This document shows positions 24,101 to 37,712 of a stretch of 64,000 nt of DNA, in pieces. The notes beneath the pieces were generated by a model. It was not told the origin of the DNA. It saw nothing but the letters and a program-made list of their open reading frames with translations, and did no database searches. The position numbers and the translations under genes are program-made. Source of the stretch: Corylus avellana. Lineage: Eukaryota; Streptophyta; Magnoliopsida; Fagales; Betulaceae. The DNA is taken from contig NC_081543.1 in assembly GCF_901000735.1 (NCBI RefSeq), forward strand, positions 34,654,590-34,718,589, given 5' to 3'. The number at the start of each line of letters is the position of its first letter. Position 1 is the first letter of the stretch.

Positions 24101-27100
24101 TACCAATATGATCAGATCAGACAACAATCTTCAGATGGGATAGACCAAATGAGGATTAAAGTACCAGAAGTATAATAATTCGAGCACAAGTAATATTTTC
24201 CTTCATTTAACCAAAGAAATCATAAAACTATTTATGGCCTCCTTTTCCATAATGTGCAATACCTTTTACATTAAACAGCATGAAAGCAACAACGAATCCC
24301 CACAATGGGCCACTGCAAGAGATTAAACAGACAATTTAGATGCCAATTTCACAAAGAAAATCGATAATGCAAAATAATATTAATACCCAGGAAAAATAAT
24401 TAGCGACCCAGAAAAGCTGGCCGAGGGTCTCAGAGGCAAGTACAACTCAGTGTCCTTAAACTCCTGCTTATCCTAGACTAAACAGCAAATTTATTGATGC
24501 ATCAAATGCATATATATATATATAATGAAAACTAAAAGGAAACAAGTATTCACACATAAATTATATTCCCTCATCCAGCTGTTATACCCCGGACTGTGAA
24601 AGTTAAATCTCATATTGAGTGGGTACTAGGTGAAACAGCTGGAGCTCTACTTGTAACATTGACTAGTCATTTTGGATATAGTGTAGATATGACTAGAACT
24701 TCTCTAGACCTAGACCTATATGCATTATTAGGTATTATAAAAGAGTCCTTCAATGTACGCCAGTGACATGGACCTCCACCTCACCCTCAGTAAGAGTTCA
24801 ATGTTCTTTACACCATTTTCACCACAAATTGATTTTATTCAAGGAATTTTTAAATAGAGTAATCTTTTAAGATAAAGAAGGCAGAATTGTATGATTACTA
24901 TATGAACCCATAAGGTAAATATAAATGATGCTATTTTGGTAATCAGGAAGTATGTAACCAACAGAATGGAATAATATTGGATTTTGATCTCATTAGCAAA
25001 AATAATTCCAAAAGTGATGCTTATAGCTCAATAAACTGGAGATAAGAGGTCCTCATATATGAACAGAAATTAATACCAAAGCTTTGAACATGATGCAATG
25101 AAATAGTGGCTTTAAAAAATTAGTCACCTCACACCAACTATCATTTGGAATTCTTCTTCCATGGAGCGAATCATATAGCTGTGAAAATCATATTTCAGTG
25201 TGAGGTTGTGATTCTGCCATGAATAAGGAAAAGAAGGAATTATTCATAATGCAGTATGAATAATAGAATTCCTAATATATCATCAGAAGACAACTTTTAC
25301 AATGCAAAATGCCTCTACAATTTAAATATCAGGAGTGGAGACATGAGAAGAAACCAGATTTTAGAGTCTTGTAAACATAACAGATAGGACTCTGCATAAA
25401 ACCATCACTATAGAAGATCCATAATAGAGTTCCACAGTAGAAGCCAAGACAAGTTCAAGATTGCGAAGACTTACCAAGATGATAAAGCATGCAAAATTTT
25501 TAAAAGACATACAACCTGAAAATGGATTGAAAATACTTGCTAAAACAATTCAAAGATGATATGTAGGGTTTGCTATGTATTACTATGAGAGGTGCACTAG
25601 TTTAACAGATAGTGGTCATAAGATTATCATTCAAAACTATCCAACGAATCCATAGATAGATATCATCTTCCTCTATATTACAAGAAAAGTCTTCAAATAA
25701 CTGTTTTTCCAGCAAAATATTTGAACATCACATAAGTTTGTCTTCAGCATGATTTAATGTGTTTTTTTCCCAGCACAACAGACATGCAAACCCAATTGAC
25801 GATATTAAGATTGACTCACATTTCTGGATATAATTAATAACTCAAAGGTGTAATCCAAACCAAATGGAGATTGTAAAAAACAAAGAAGGGAAAACTACAT
25901 TTACCCCCATGAACAAACACCTGAGTTGCAATCACCCCACCAAAATTTAAAAATGACAATCAACCTCTCAAACTATCAACACTTTCAGTTTGCCCCTCCA
26001 TTAGTTTTTTCTATTAACTTAGACAGAAAATGCATCCCGCGACTCAAAAATCTGTTATATCCCCAATTAGATTTGTGAAAATACAATTATGCCCTTGGGT
26101 GCAAACAATCCCTTGGGGCCACACCCCCTAGTGAAAAATCAGCGACTTACCCAGTTTTGTGTAGGGAAACTTTCGAGGGTGCAGTACACGGGACCGAGGT
26201 TTACTCTGCAGGGGTGGGTCCGAAGGACCCTGCCTCGTAAAGGTTCCCAATATAAAAAAAATACAATTATGCCTTTGGAAAAAACCTCCCCTAGCCTTGG
26301 AGACCACGAACTAGCCGTGGGTGGTATTTTTAGTTTTTTTGTATATTTTTTTATCAAATGCAAGGGTATAATGGACGTTTTGAGTCACGTGATGCATTTT
26401 CCATCCAAGTTAACAAAAAATGCTAACAGAGGGGGCAAATTGAAAGTGCTTGGTAATTTGAGAGGATTGATTGTTACTTTTTAAAGTTTGGTGGGGTGAT
26501 TGCAAATCGGGCGTCAGTTCGAAGGGCAAGTGTAGTTTCTCCTAAAAAAACATTTGTATGTTTGAAAGTAAAATCATCATATGCCAGACTAAAGCTATGC
26601 CTTGCATGTGTAAGAATATCACCTACCATGATGAAGCCCTTACGAAGTGTAAGGTAATCAGCACGAACAACCGAACGTCCAAATTGCCTAAAGAAACATG
26701 TCTGCATGCAATATAACAAAATCGTAAACCTTAATATAAATATTATACCAACACAACAACTTCAAAAGTAGAATAAATATAGATGCTCTTTCAATTGGAA
26801 ATATAAAAAAAGTAATACTTCATAAAGAACACACACACACTGACTTCGCTAAAAGGCAATATATGAAAAATTAGAAGAAAGTAAGATATAAACAAGGGAA
26901 AATCAAGTAGGTCAACAAGAATAAAAGAAATTGAAAACAGCATGGTTGGTGGAGAAGAGAAAGTATAAATTCTCCTAGCAATTACCATAAGGTGGCTCAC
27001 TTATTGCACATGAAATACAATACAAATTCTTCGCCGAAATTTTGCAGATATTAAGAAATGAACCCCTGATGCCTTTACAACAGAACTATGGCAAAGTTGG

Positions 27101-30100
27101 CAATTATAGTGTTTAAATTACATCTCATCCTTTCAACTTACAGCAATATATTGTCAGAATTTATTTTCCCCACTCCCACTAACACTCTAATTATCTCTCT
27201 CGCATAGATAATTTAAAAGAAGGAGAAAAGACAATAGATGAGTAGCCAAGTCTAGGCACCCAAATCAAATACAGTAAGCAATTGGAATTCTCTACAGCTA
27301 AACAATGTTTTCCTAATGCTGCTTATCAATTTCATATTACTAGCCTATAATTATTATTTTTTTCTTTTTTGCTTTTAAGCACTACACTATTCTTAACAAT
27401 ACAGTATAACACAACAAATAAAAGAAAGTCATGTACCTACCACCCAGACAAGGAAACTATTCCTGACGACCAAAGGATTTGATGTATGAAGCTTGACAAA
27501 TGTTGATTGCCTTCGCAATGTCTCCTCTCTTGTGATTTCTGTTACAAAATAAATATATTCAAAGTACATCTTTGAAAAAGAATTAGACATACAATGGCAA
27601 TGCTAAAACACATCAACTTAAATAAATAACCCTATCAATCATAAGCAAGGCTGAACAACATAACTGATCGCTCAACAACCAGTAGTATACTTTCAAAACT
27701 ATGTCTGCAGATTTAGAATAGTTCCTTGGATATTGTTAAAATTTGGAAAGAAACATCAATTCTCATCTCCTTTTTTTCTTTTAATAAGATTGAAAAATAA
27801 TTAAAAGCACAAAGGGGTTCACCCCATGCATCCCAAGACCAAAACAAGGAAATTCTAAAAGGAAAAGAAAAACTAGCTTCAAGAACCTTAAAAGTCTCAA
27901 AAAAGGGGATAAACAATGCAAAAACAGTCTCTTGGTTCTACTGATTTGCAATAAACTCCTCAAGGTTTAAAAAGTGGCTTATAACTCCCTGTGGTAAGCA
28001 TAAATGGCAAATAACTCCCCATCTTGAACTTCCGTTTGAAATTTTGACAAAAACCCAATATATATATATAAAGACAAAGAAAAAAAATAAAATAAAAATT
28101 CTTTGGGAGTGGTTGAACCACCCCCAAGCTTTTTGGTGTGGTTTAGCCACCCTCTCTGGCCAATCTGGGGGTGATTAGAGCACCCCCATAGAATTTATTT
28201 TATTTTATTTTATTTTTTATATTTATATATTTTTTGTTTTTTGATTATTATAGGGGACACGTGCAATATTACTGGTGGCTGATGTGGCACTCTAACGGTT
28301 TCAGTCAAAATTGCACACAGAAGTTTGGGGTGGGAAGTTATAAATCCTGAGGGGCTTATTGCAAATCGGTGCAACCATCAAGACTGATTTTGCATTTTTC
28401 ACACAAAGGAAGAAGAATAAAAATCAAAGTAGCAACTTTGTGCAAACATTCAATTAAAAAGCAATCGTAAAAGGAGCAACTAAATCCTGAGCTGAGGAAG
28501 CTCAACATCATCAAATGTCCTATTGTTTAGGGTGTATAAGGCATTAAGGAAACATATTTCAAATCAGCTAGCACCTATTCTTACCAAAGTGCTTCATCAA
28601 TACTCTTACAACTCTACAACTGCTCTAGGCATTATCAGTATACCAACTAGTACAAAAACAAGTGACCAAAGCTATCTGGGAACATCAAATTGATGTAAAA
28701 GGTGATCCACAGTCTCTCTGCTCCAACCTTGTCAGTCACTCACAATCTATTTCCACGTAAGAAGATTATCCACTATAATTATCTTCCCCTGAGCTTTAGG
28801 CCAAAGAAGCCAATCTTATGGGGCAGCTTTGCCCATCAAACACTTTTCACCAAAAAAGAAAAGGTTAAAGATATGATGTGGGAATGAGTAAAGGGTACTT
28901 GGACCAAATAGCATTAACCTATGCCTACAATCCTTATGTACCAAGTTCCCAGCAGATAAAGAGAGAATTAACCTATACCTATAATTGCTCTTAGGTTTAA
29001 TTGTACCAGATGTAAAATTTGCCTGGGTATGGGAGTGTAATTACTTTGCTGGCTAGAACAAAAGAATATACCTAAATTATGAAAAAGAATGATAGTAACA
29101 CTAGTTTCTGCCTCATTTGAGCTTTCATGGTATGTAACTTCTGTAGTTTCAGAACCCAGAAAGCCTCACTCACCATATGTTCTTGAAAGGCAAACTTACA
29201 CCATGCAGGTTTGCACTGCAATGTATCTGAGAAGGAGAAAGTTACCAAGAGTTTTGGATTGGTAAGAGTACTTAATATTATACAGAAATCTTTATAGCTG
29301 GAAAACTTAATGGATGGGTAAGGATGTTGAGAAAATCTTTGACTAGATGGCAAAGCATCTCCTTCAGCACCAGAAACATAGATCTCAATTTTTCATTTAT
29401 GGCAGGGAACTATTCTCTGCCAAGTTACTAAAACCTAAATCATCTCACCTTCACTTGCTCTCTAAGTTTTTTCTTAACTTCTTAAAATCCTCTCCTATAA
29501 TTAGCAAAAAGATGTTATATGGGTGTTCATTTTCTTTTGTTGTGGAATTGTGAACACCCTCGAATGAGATACAAAATATGTGTAGCGTATTAGACTTTAA
29601 CTGGCTGCAGAACTACCAAAGATGAGTTTTATTCAATTATTACTCACAACCACCTTAGAGCTTACCAGTTAATGAATCGTGCCGGTCCAGGTGAGCCTCA
29701 TCCTCCCATACCCTCCAACTGTGAATCTGGTGACATTGTTACAATGTTAAACATATGCCAATACAAGAAAGACACTTGTCTTCTATTTCATTGTTTCAAA
29801 TTAAATAACCCAGTATATCAAGAGTATGAGTAAACTTCAGAGAAGGATGAATGTATGTAAACTAAATAATGTACCATTTCCTTCAAAAGCTGTAAATGAA
29901 ATCACACCAAAACAATAAATCAATATTTCTCTGACACTCTGCAGCTCCTACAACAACTAAATAAAAAAATGAACAATGAACTTCTCAATTACGTTCAGGG
30001 TAAGTACAACACAGAATGTCTAACCTTTACAATGGCCAGCAACATTGTTAAGCAGCTGTAAGATATGTGAGTTATTGCCATTACAAAGATAAAGCGGTGC

Positions 30101-32058
30101 AATTGCTCAAGACCTTCATATGAAACAAATGGCTCATGATCCTGTGGGACAGAAGAAATTCTGAATGACTTCAAGATTGGTCAGAAAGTAAGCAGGATCT
30201 AAAATATACTACATAGACACTCATAAATATCCAAACGCATGTAACTATGTAAGTATGTACGTGTGTATGCATACAAGAAAAAAGAAATTGATCGTTTATT
30301 TTTTATGGAGAAGTCACATACTTTTCCACAGGTATTCTGATTCAACCCATTCAACGTCCTCCTAAACAAGTGAGGTAGAACAGAAACCATCAAGAGTTTA
30401 CGGTCCTGGGTTAAATTCTTTTCAAGTTCTTCATCGATCTCTGATCTGGAGCATGGAGCAAAAGTGCTATTATAGAACTTTGATGGGATGCAAATATTGG
30501 CTATCATGCTCGAGGTAGCTGTTAAAAGGAGGGAAATAAATCCAAGCAGCATCAACTCTGAGGACAGAAATCCACAAAATGAAAGTTTATAAATAGCACA
30601 ATGAACAAACACATAAATAAGAGACGCTCATAACCAAAACATAGAACTGTAACGCAAAATACCTTCTTTCATTTTCTCTACAGCTGCAAGAAGGGGTTTT
30701 CGGTTAGTTTTCCGCAACCACTGAAACAACAGCAAAACCACAACCTCAGATAGACTAGATGCATAAGTTGTATATATTATTGCAGGTAATGCAATAAGGC
30801 AAATCAATATACTTTCAGGTAAGGAGAAAATGTGTAAGGCTCAGATATTATGTAGTAATTCTTAGCTTCAAAATATCATGTAATTGAAAGCTTTCACAAT
30901 GACTCGCTCTATATAGCAAGCTGCCCGGATTTTAGCTTCAAACCCTAATTACATGTCTTAAGTAAATCTAGAAGAACATGTGAACATCTTGTGTGGTATG
31001 AGGCCCACTAAAAGATAACCTCTGCCCATATAATAGTAAATGATATTATGAATCAACATGGAACATTCTAGTACACAACACAACTTAATAAGGCTTCCTC
31101 CCAAAATGGTTCAGCAACCGAAATGCATTAATCAAACCGGAAGCTTCTCACCAGAGTTGCCCAACAAATTTAAAGTTACTAAGTGGAAACAAGGCAAGGC
31201 TGTATATAAAAGCATGAGGATCTCGGTGTGCTTCAGGCCTAGACAAACAAAATAAGTTCAAGTAATACTGTAATAGGGCGGAGCATTTCAAGGTTGTGTA
31301 ATCAGGGCTTATCCACCTAAATAAATTATATATAAAGCAGCTTATCCGATGCTCAGAAAATAAATAAATAAATATCTGACAAATTCTATTTTGGCAGTTC
31401 ACAGGAAACTGTCAGGTGCAATGCTATTTGCCACCAAAGACTTTGTCTATGCATAAATCTCAAGCATGGTGTTTCTAATTATCAAAATAGATCATTTAGA
31501 GCAGCTGAGAACTTCAAGGGGGTTGATCACTTTGATTCGTGCTGATAGTCACCAAACACCTAGGCAAGCCTAGGAGTAAGCCCATTCAATGGGAAAATCA
31601 AATAGCGTCACATAGAACATTCAAATATAAGAAATTTGAATCTATTATACACAAATGAGTTAAATATAATACATATCCAAGCAAGTTGCCTTAGCAGAAG
31701 TTACTTATCAAAATAGTTGCCTTCACAGAAATTTTACATCCAATCATCAACAATGTAAAATTGTCTCACCATCATGCACAAACAAATATAGAAAGAACTG
31801 TAGAATAGTCTAAAATTTCATGCAAGAATAACTGTCCCAGTCCCAGATTGTCCTTGGTAGATACAAGCAGAAGTATATATACTGCAACACTTTATTACTC
31901 AAGCAGCATAGGAATTACAGAATATTACTCACATGGCTTAACCGGTGAATTGATCGTTCCACAAGAAAAGAAACGGCAACAAAGATCGTCAGCACAGTAG
32001 CAACAGACCACGTCGGAGTCAAGGCCAAGGATCGCATTTCTTGTTCATTTTCCGCCAT
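21163..32058 (-). CDS. MLO: MLO-family seven-span membrane protein, clade I (MLO4/MLO11-like), complete
   Basis: Fifteen exons on the minus strand splice to 558 codons: 32058-31933, 30720-30663, 30557-30322, 30141-30025, 29726-29666, 27538-27441, 26701-26627, 25213-25128, 24312-24263, 24065-24025, 23769-23599, 23453-23418, 22745-22678, 22592-22532 and 21555-21163. Every junction is GT-AG and in frame. Hallmarks: [10 protein letters not shown] at the first span (about 15-34), [14 protein letters not shown] (about 63-77), [20 protein letters not shown] (about 234-253), GPLWGF (about 287-292), [28 protein letters not shown], and a calmodulin-binding helix at about 437-457 with the key Trp ([15 protein letters not shown]). 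The C-tail is Ser/Thr-rich. MLO proteins are plasma-membrane seven-span proteins acting as Ca2+ channels; clade I members act in root touch responses. Clade assignment comes from the N-terminus and is fairly sure. Confidence 0.95.
21722..21902. mobile_element. 182-bp MITE family, copy 2 (in last MLO intron)
   Basis: A 181 bp fold-back starting GAGTAATACTATAAGTCTTC and ending GACTTATAGCATTACTC. Inner arms are GATGTGGCTTTTAAAATTAC and its complement. It is flanked by CTTATCTTC (21713-21721) and TTTATCTTC (21903-21911), a 9 bp duplication with one mismatch or an exact 8 bp one. Confidence 0.85.
22840..23035. repeat. Truncated relative of the fold-back elements in an MLO intron
   Basis: It has a GGGCCACCCCA core, a (TTTTA)n run at 22878-22908, and an arm GGACACTTGGCATTTGTATG resembling the arms of 19768-20372 and 27935-28372. 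The other arm is missing. Confidence 0.4.
25888..26545. repeat. Fold-back element in an MLO intron, carrying a SINE
   Basis: Arms of about 180 bp are inverted. GTTGCAATCACCCCACCAAA (left) has its complement at 26488-26507, and the following AATCAACCTCTC and TTTGCCCCTC blocks also match in inverse order. The interior is A/T homopolymer-rich and includes a SINE insertion at 26099-26257. Confidence 0.75.
26099..26257 (+). mobile_element. SINE with 21-bp target duplication
   Basis: A 159 bp insert is bounded by a 21 bp direct repeat (26078-26098 and 26258-26278) that starts AAAATACAATTATGCC and has one mismatch. It ends in an A-run. Internal text such as GACCGAGGTTTACTCTGCAG and GGGTCCGAAGGACCCTGCCT is, as I recall it, the 3' body of a widespread plant SINE. 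It sits in the fold-back element, so it is the younger of the two. Confidence 0.8.
27935..28372. repeat. Fold-back element in an MLO intron, GC-rich core
   Basis: Left GATTTGCAATAAACTCCTCA is the inverse of the right-end text (complement GATTTGCAATAAGCCCCTCA). Further inner blocks match: ATAACTTCCC/ATAACTCCC and CAAAATTTTGAC-like text. The core at 28105-28185 is GGTTGAACCACCCCC, then GTGGTTTAGCCACCC, then GGGGGTGATTAGAGCACCCC, between (A/T)-rich runs. Confidence 0.75.
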
Positions 32059-33199
32059 TCTGAACAATTCTACCTACAGGCCTAAACCTTTATCACAAAA
32101 TACACCAAAAAAATTCGCATCCTACACCAATCCCATCAGAATTTTGTCGAAAATCCACTATAAAACAGAACCCATATTACAAATACACAATCAGAATCAT
32201 TCCCTGATGCTCTAAAAACACACACACTAGTATAGCATAGTGCGAATCACAGTAGTAAGTTCCAATATCTGATCCCTTACTTCAAGAATGACACACAGTT
32301 CCACTCACCTAAATAGAAATACATACATAAAGGAGCCAACAGAAAAAAGATATCCCTCAAATCTTATTTCAAGCTAAAACACACCCAAAAATGACAAATG
32401 CGAAAATGGGTCTGTAAAAGAACCTGTAATCCTTCCAATCTCTTGGTTCCCAGAATCAGATAAAGCTTCAATAACCTTTCAAACTGGAAATTATCACTAA
32501 CATTTACTCAAAGACGCGGTTTTTCATAAAACAAAGACTAAATCTTTCTATACTGGAAAAAAAAAAATGTCGACTTGAAGAGTAAACCCCAAATGAAACG
32601 CTTCTTTCTCTCTCTCTCTAGAAAGTTGGTCGTTTTCTTGCTTAAAAGCCTCTGGAGTCTGGACTGTCTTTTTCTGCAGCTTCTCTTTTCCTTTTCATGG
32701 GCAACTTCTTTCCCCACAATTCACAAAGCCTTGTAGATTCTGTGTCACATTCTGGAAAATACACCACCGAGATTTTCTCTAAAGCACCCACATTCAACCG
32801 GATCTATTTCAACATAAACAACAGAGCCTATAATCTGAGAAAGTGACAGCTGGTCCTTTGCGAAATCCAAGAATTCATTTTGCATGAACTTCTTGTGTTT
32901 GGAGAACCGCCATTCGGTACACTAACCCACACTACTATTTAGTAATAAAACAAAAAAAAAAAACAAGTACACATTTATTTTATTACCAAAGAACCTTCAC
33001 CAGGAAGATCTCAAATGATCTTTACAACGTTGTTCGCGTAAGATTGCTGACTGTGCACAGTGGGTTTCTTTTTTCTTCTATTTTCTCTTTTCTCCTCCCG
33101 CTAATTAAGGAAATACAGTATAAAATTATTTGATTGTTTATTTTCTCATGTTGAATAAGAAAAAAAAAATGGTTTTTATGTACAAACGCCAAGATTTGG
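32059..33199. other. 5' flank and putative promoter/leader of the MLO gene
   Basis: Sequence upstream (minus sense) of the MLO ATG. The pyrimidine-rich tract at 32602-32622 and a leader-like stretch are seen, but no transcription start can be fixed. No other gene seen. Confidence 0.4.
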
Positions 33200-33310
33200 T
33201 TTTTTTTTTTTTTTTTTTAACATGTCCACATAAAAGGGAGAGGAAAATTCAAACTAGTGATCTCCGCTTTATGAGACGTAATCTTCAGTCGATTAAATTA
33301 TCCCTTAAAA
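33200..33310 (-). mobile_element. tRNA-derived SINE, older copy
   Basis: On the minus strand it reads an A-box-like TAATTTAATCGACTG, then CATAAAGCGGAGATCACTAG with a B-box-like AGTTTGAATTTTCC, and ends in a poly(A) tail (the T-run at 33200-33218). It is the same family as 36943-37060, and more diverged. Confidence 0.6.
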
Positions 33311-34481
33311 ACAACCTCGAGATATTTGGAAGTGATTGTAATCCGACGATGTTACATTTTTTTTAAGCACATGCAAATGCATGTGAATCTACATAAAATA
33401 TGACTTTGGCTTATAGTTGATTTAATTATTTTATCCTTTCAACCAAGATTATTTTAAAAGAAACCAAATCAAGATGCTCCAAATGTTTCTTAATAATTTC
33501 ACATTATAAAATTGAAAGAAACAAAAATCTTTGCCATTTCTTTTGAATAAAACGGTCAAAATGGACAAACAATTATATACAAGTGTAATTACAAATAAAT
33601 ATATATTAACTCAGAGAAAAAGTAAAAGATTTTCTTCCTCTTTTTCTTCCCTGTATCTTTTTTTCTTTCTTCCCACTGAGATTTTGGTTGTATTCGGCTT
33701 TTGAACGCCTCCCATCATGGCGGAAGTTGGCTTCAAGTCGTTTTCAAGTGTATCGGTTGGAGACAATGACGCAACTTTTAAGGACTTTTGAAGAGGCAAG
33801 TTGGGTTCCACCCACATGACACCTCAAAAGCCTTCAAACATCTTTAATTATAAACATCAACAACTAGTTTTTGTTAATGAAAACAAAAAACAAAAACAAA
33901 AAAAACCCACACACTATTCTATTTTGTTTAATTAATGAACAGTCCCAACACATATATTGTTGCGTGAAGGGTCATATAGTAATTTACATTTTACGTAAAT
34001 CATTTATATTCTCTTTTGAGGGTTCGGATAGGATTAAAGGGTATTGCGAGAGTCATGACAATCTGTGACAAAGCCAACAAAATTATTGTTGAAGGGCCGG
34101 ACTAAAAATATTATAAACACAATTTAAAACAAAAATAAAGTAATTTATCACCAATATTTAATTTCATAAATATGTTCCAAAATTGATATATGAGCAACAT
34201 AACATATTGGTACTAGTAAAAAAAAAATACAAAAAGTATCTAAAAGGAAAATGTTATGTGTTTTCCTGATCCTATGTGGATATTATTTTATAAATATGCA
34301 AAAAATAAATTAACCTTTATTTCTCTCACCCGGTTTATATGGGAATGCTAGCATTTCCCTTATAAAATAGTATCCACCTAAAATCAGGAGAACACCTATC
34401 ATTTCACTATCTAAAATTGCAGTTGCACTCTTTTAGAGAAACAAAATCATAAAGTATCGAATCTGAATTGAAGTTCTTCAC
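33311..34481. other. Intergenic AT-rich DNA
   Basis: No recognisable gene. A GAGAACACCTA/ATGTGTTTTCCTGAT-type inverted similarity at about 34245-34400 may be a small degenerate MITE. Confidence 0.35.
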
Positions 34482-37400
34482 AATTTTCCTTTTAATATAG
34501 ACAAATAAATTATTTGTAAGGAATTTATTCTTTATTTTGTTTCGAAATTTTTAATTTTAAAAACTTTCACAGTTGAACACGCTCATTCGATAATACACAT
34601 TTATTATGAAAATCTTCACGAATTTCACATGCAAAGTGCCGTCGCATCATTATGTAAAATTATGTTGCATAACTTTTTTTTTCATGATCATTAATGGAGT
34701 AGTGTTTGCTAAATGTTGTTGTTGTTAATCTTTTTGTTTGAATAATAATAATAAGTGATTAAAATGATGTAAGTGTGAAATAGAATGTTGTTTTTTTGAG
34801 AGAAAAGTGAAAAAAAAATAATTAGTAATTTTTTTAAAAAAAGAAAAAAAAAAAGAAAAAAAAAAAGAAAAAGAAAAAAGGAAAGGGATATTTGGCAAAC
34901 GGTGCCAAACTTTTCCACGCACAATCACATCACCCTATGAAAAAATGTTGCACAAATAGTCCATTTGTATAGCTCGAGAGAAAAAGATTGCATTAATATT
35001 GGAGGATTGAGTAATTAAAAGCCGTTATAATAATAAAAGGCATTAATTAATTGCCACCTGCCCTTCAAGGCTTCAACCTAATATTTTCAAACCTGCATTA
35101 AGTACTAAGCACCTACAGCCTTGTGGTAGATAAATTTAGGTATCCCATTATTCCAAATGCTATGATGGATAATCGACTTAAAATAAAATAAATAAATAAA
35201 AGACAATCTGCTTTTAGGTGCTGTATGCATGCATCATTTGGATGTTGTAGCTTTAAGCTTTTGAAAATGACTTGTTCATCCGGGAATGACCAAGTGATTT
35301 CGCTTAAGTTTTTTGGATAATTGATAATTTAATAATCACAAACTAAACGCTTCCACTTATTTGTGACACTACGTTATTAATAGATTGTGTATATAAATAT
35401 AATGTTGTTTAGACCGTCACATCATTTCAGTCATATAGCAGTTTATTAAATAATATTATTCTTAGTACTTAGTAGGGTAAATTATTAGGTGAAGCCTTTA
35501 GGACCCAAATGAAGGGATATAAATTTCTTCCAAATTAAGTTTGAGAAAATATATAAATTTATTATCTATCTCTTAGCATGTAAGAAACATATGATTTTTT
35601 TTTAAAGAACTATTCAACAAACATGTACTTTTTACGTGATCAGACACCCGACATATAGCATGTGCTCCTAACATGTTAATTAGAGAAATCATGTGTTAGT
35701 CGCAATTGGATAGGAATAATATTGGACATAAAAACTCTACAAGGCCATATGACATTGATTGGTTGCATATACACAACAGATCAATGTCATGTGGCCTTGT
35801 ATAGTTTTTATGCTACATACCAACATATCCTATCCATGTACCAAATCCATATTATGCAGCTTCCAAATTGGCGTTATTGTTGTCAAAAAAATACCTAATT
35901 GGAGTAAAATGAACATATCTTTGATTTAGACATCAAATGAAGATAAGCTTTGTAGAAAGCTAATTCAAAGGGATACAACTTTGTTGTCACAAACATTTTT
36001 CAATTTTAATGTTTACTAGGTTAAAATGTGACGTCAACAAAGTCAAGAATTGAAATTTGGAAGAGTACTTCGGTCGATAGCTCAATCGAAGTTCGGCCGA
36101 TCGAACTAGTGCATGAAGACCGAAGCTCGCATTCAAATGAGTATAAGTCCTCTTCAAACGAGACAATTGCTAGTGGTTTAATTGTTAGTTAACTTTGCTT
36201 AAAAATTTTTGTTTTTTCCCCACCTATGTAAGCCTAATAATCTATGACTTTCATAAGATCCAAATACTATTTTTCATTGTTCTTGGAGAGGTTCGTGAAC
36301 AATTTTTGAGCCTAAATATGTTTGGTTTCTCTCTTTGTCTTTCATCAAAATAAATAAAAAAATAAAAAAAACCAGTCACTAGAGTTTTGAGTTGTAGCGG
36401 ATCATGTTTATTCATGAAGGTAATCCTAGTAGAAAAAGGCTAGAAGTTATGGAGCTTTTGCCATGGAAGGTGAATAAGTCGTTTGTTGAGGTTACAAATT
36501 GAGTCTTTGAAGTTACAAAGATTTTGCAAGTAAAATCAATTTGTAACACAAGACTTCTATAATAGATGCCTTTTGAGATTGATCAAGCTTCTGAGTGGTT
36601 TTTTATTTTGAAAGGTTCTTCCAAAATGTTTTCATTTCATTAACAAAATCTCAGTGAATTTTCTGTTTTAATTTTGGTATTGATGTATGTGGCATGTGGT
36701 ATTTGGATTGAAAATTAATACTCTTAATAATTTGAATAGTACAATAAAATTAATATTTATTTTTTAAAAAATTAAACTTGGGGTGTAAATCATATTTTTC
36801 AGTCTGCACTTGCAAACTGGCATGGTTAAGGCAAAGGCTTACCCAATAGCTATGGCATTAAATATTGCAAGACTTGATTATAGTTGATGACCAAAAAAAC
36901 CAACCAACTAAATGACCGTGACTGGTTTAAGTTTTGGCCTTCTTTTTTTTTTTTCTTTTTTTTACATGACTACACGAGGGAAGGGGGATGTGAGATTTGA
37001 ACTAGTAACTTCCGCTTCATAAGACGTGGTTTACTGCCAATTGAACTACTCATTGAGGACAGTTTTGACCTTCCTTATAAAGCAAGAAACTTATGAGATG
37101 ACACAATCAGCATTTATTGAATTGAATGCCTTTGAGAGTTGCAATTGCAACCTAAGACCACCATACTCTCAAGTTGTTGGGAAATTTTGTGTCCAATGCC
37201 ATCCTGGAGACGTCCCACTGCATTGATTGGGATGTCATGGCTATTGCCTATTGGGGATGGCTTTTGAAAGACATATTCATCTAGAACAAAAAATTATTGA
37301 CCTAAGGGGACAATTATTTTCAACAACGTATATTGGTAGGTTGTATTCCTCCTCCTCTTGGCCAAAGGCTAGTGAGATGGGTCTAACATAGGACTTTTTA

Positions 37401-37653
37401 GGCTGGCCGATCATTAACTGTCATGCACTGCTTGATATATATATATATAGCATTAAAAACAAATATGTTAAAAGAAAAAAAAATCAAAACGTCTAAAAAT
37501 AGGCCAAAAACATCAAGTTCGAAAGGCCCATACTTGATACTGGCGGATAGCAGTTGCTTAGAGCATATGTAACTGCACCGCCCTAATTGACAGTTAGGAG
37601 GCAAAAACAGCCCATCTAGGGCGGTGTACACCCCTAATCTAACATATTTATCT

Positions 37654-37712
<59 letters not shown>

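Noticed and set aside
24570..24800. Possible transposon remnant in an MLO intron (TATACCCCGGACTGTGAAAG region)
   Set aside because: It resembles dispersed plant repeat text, but no termini, duplication or second copy in the window supports it.
34709..34928. Phe/Lys-rich frame, duplicated at 40386-40605
   Set aside because: It is a translation of A/T homopolymer runs; its duplication only reflects the two haplotypes.
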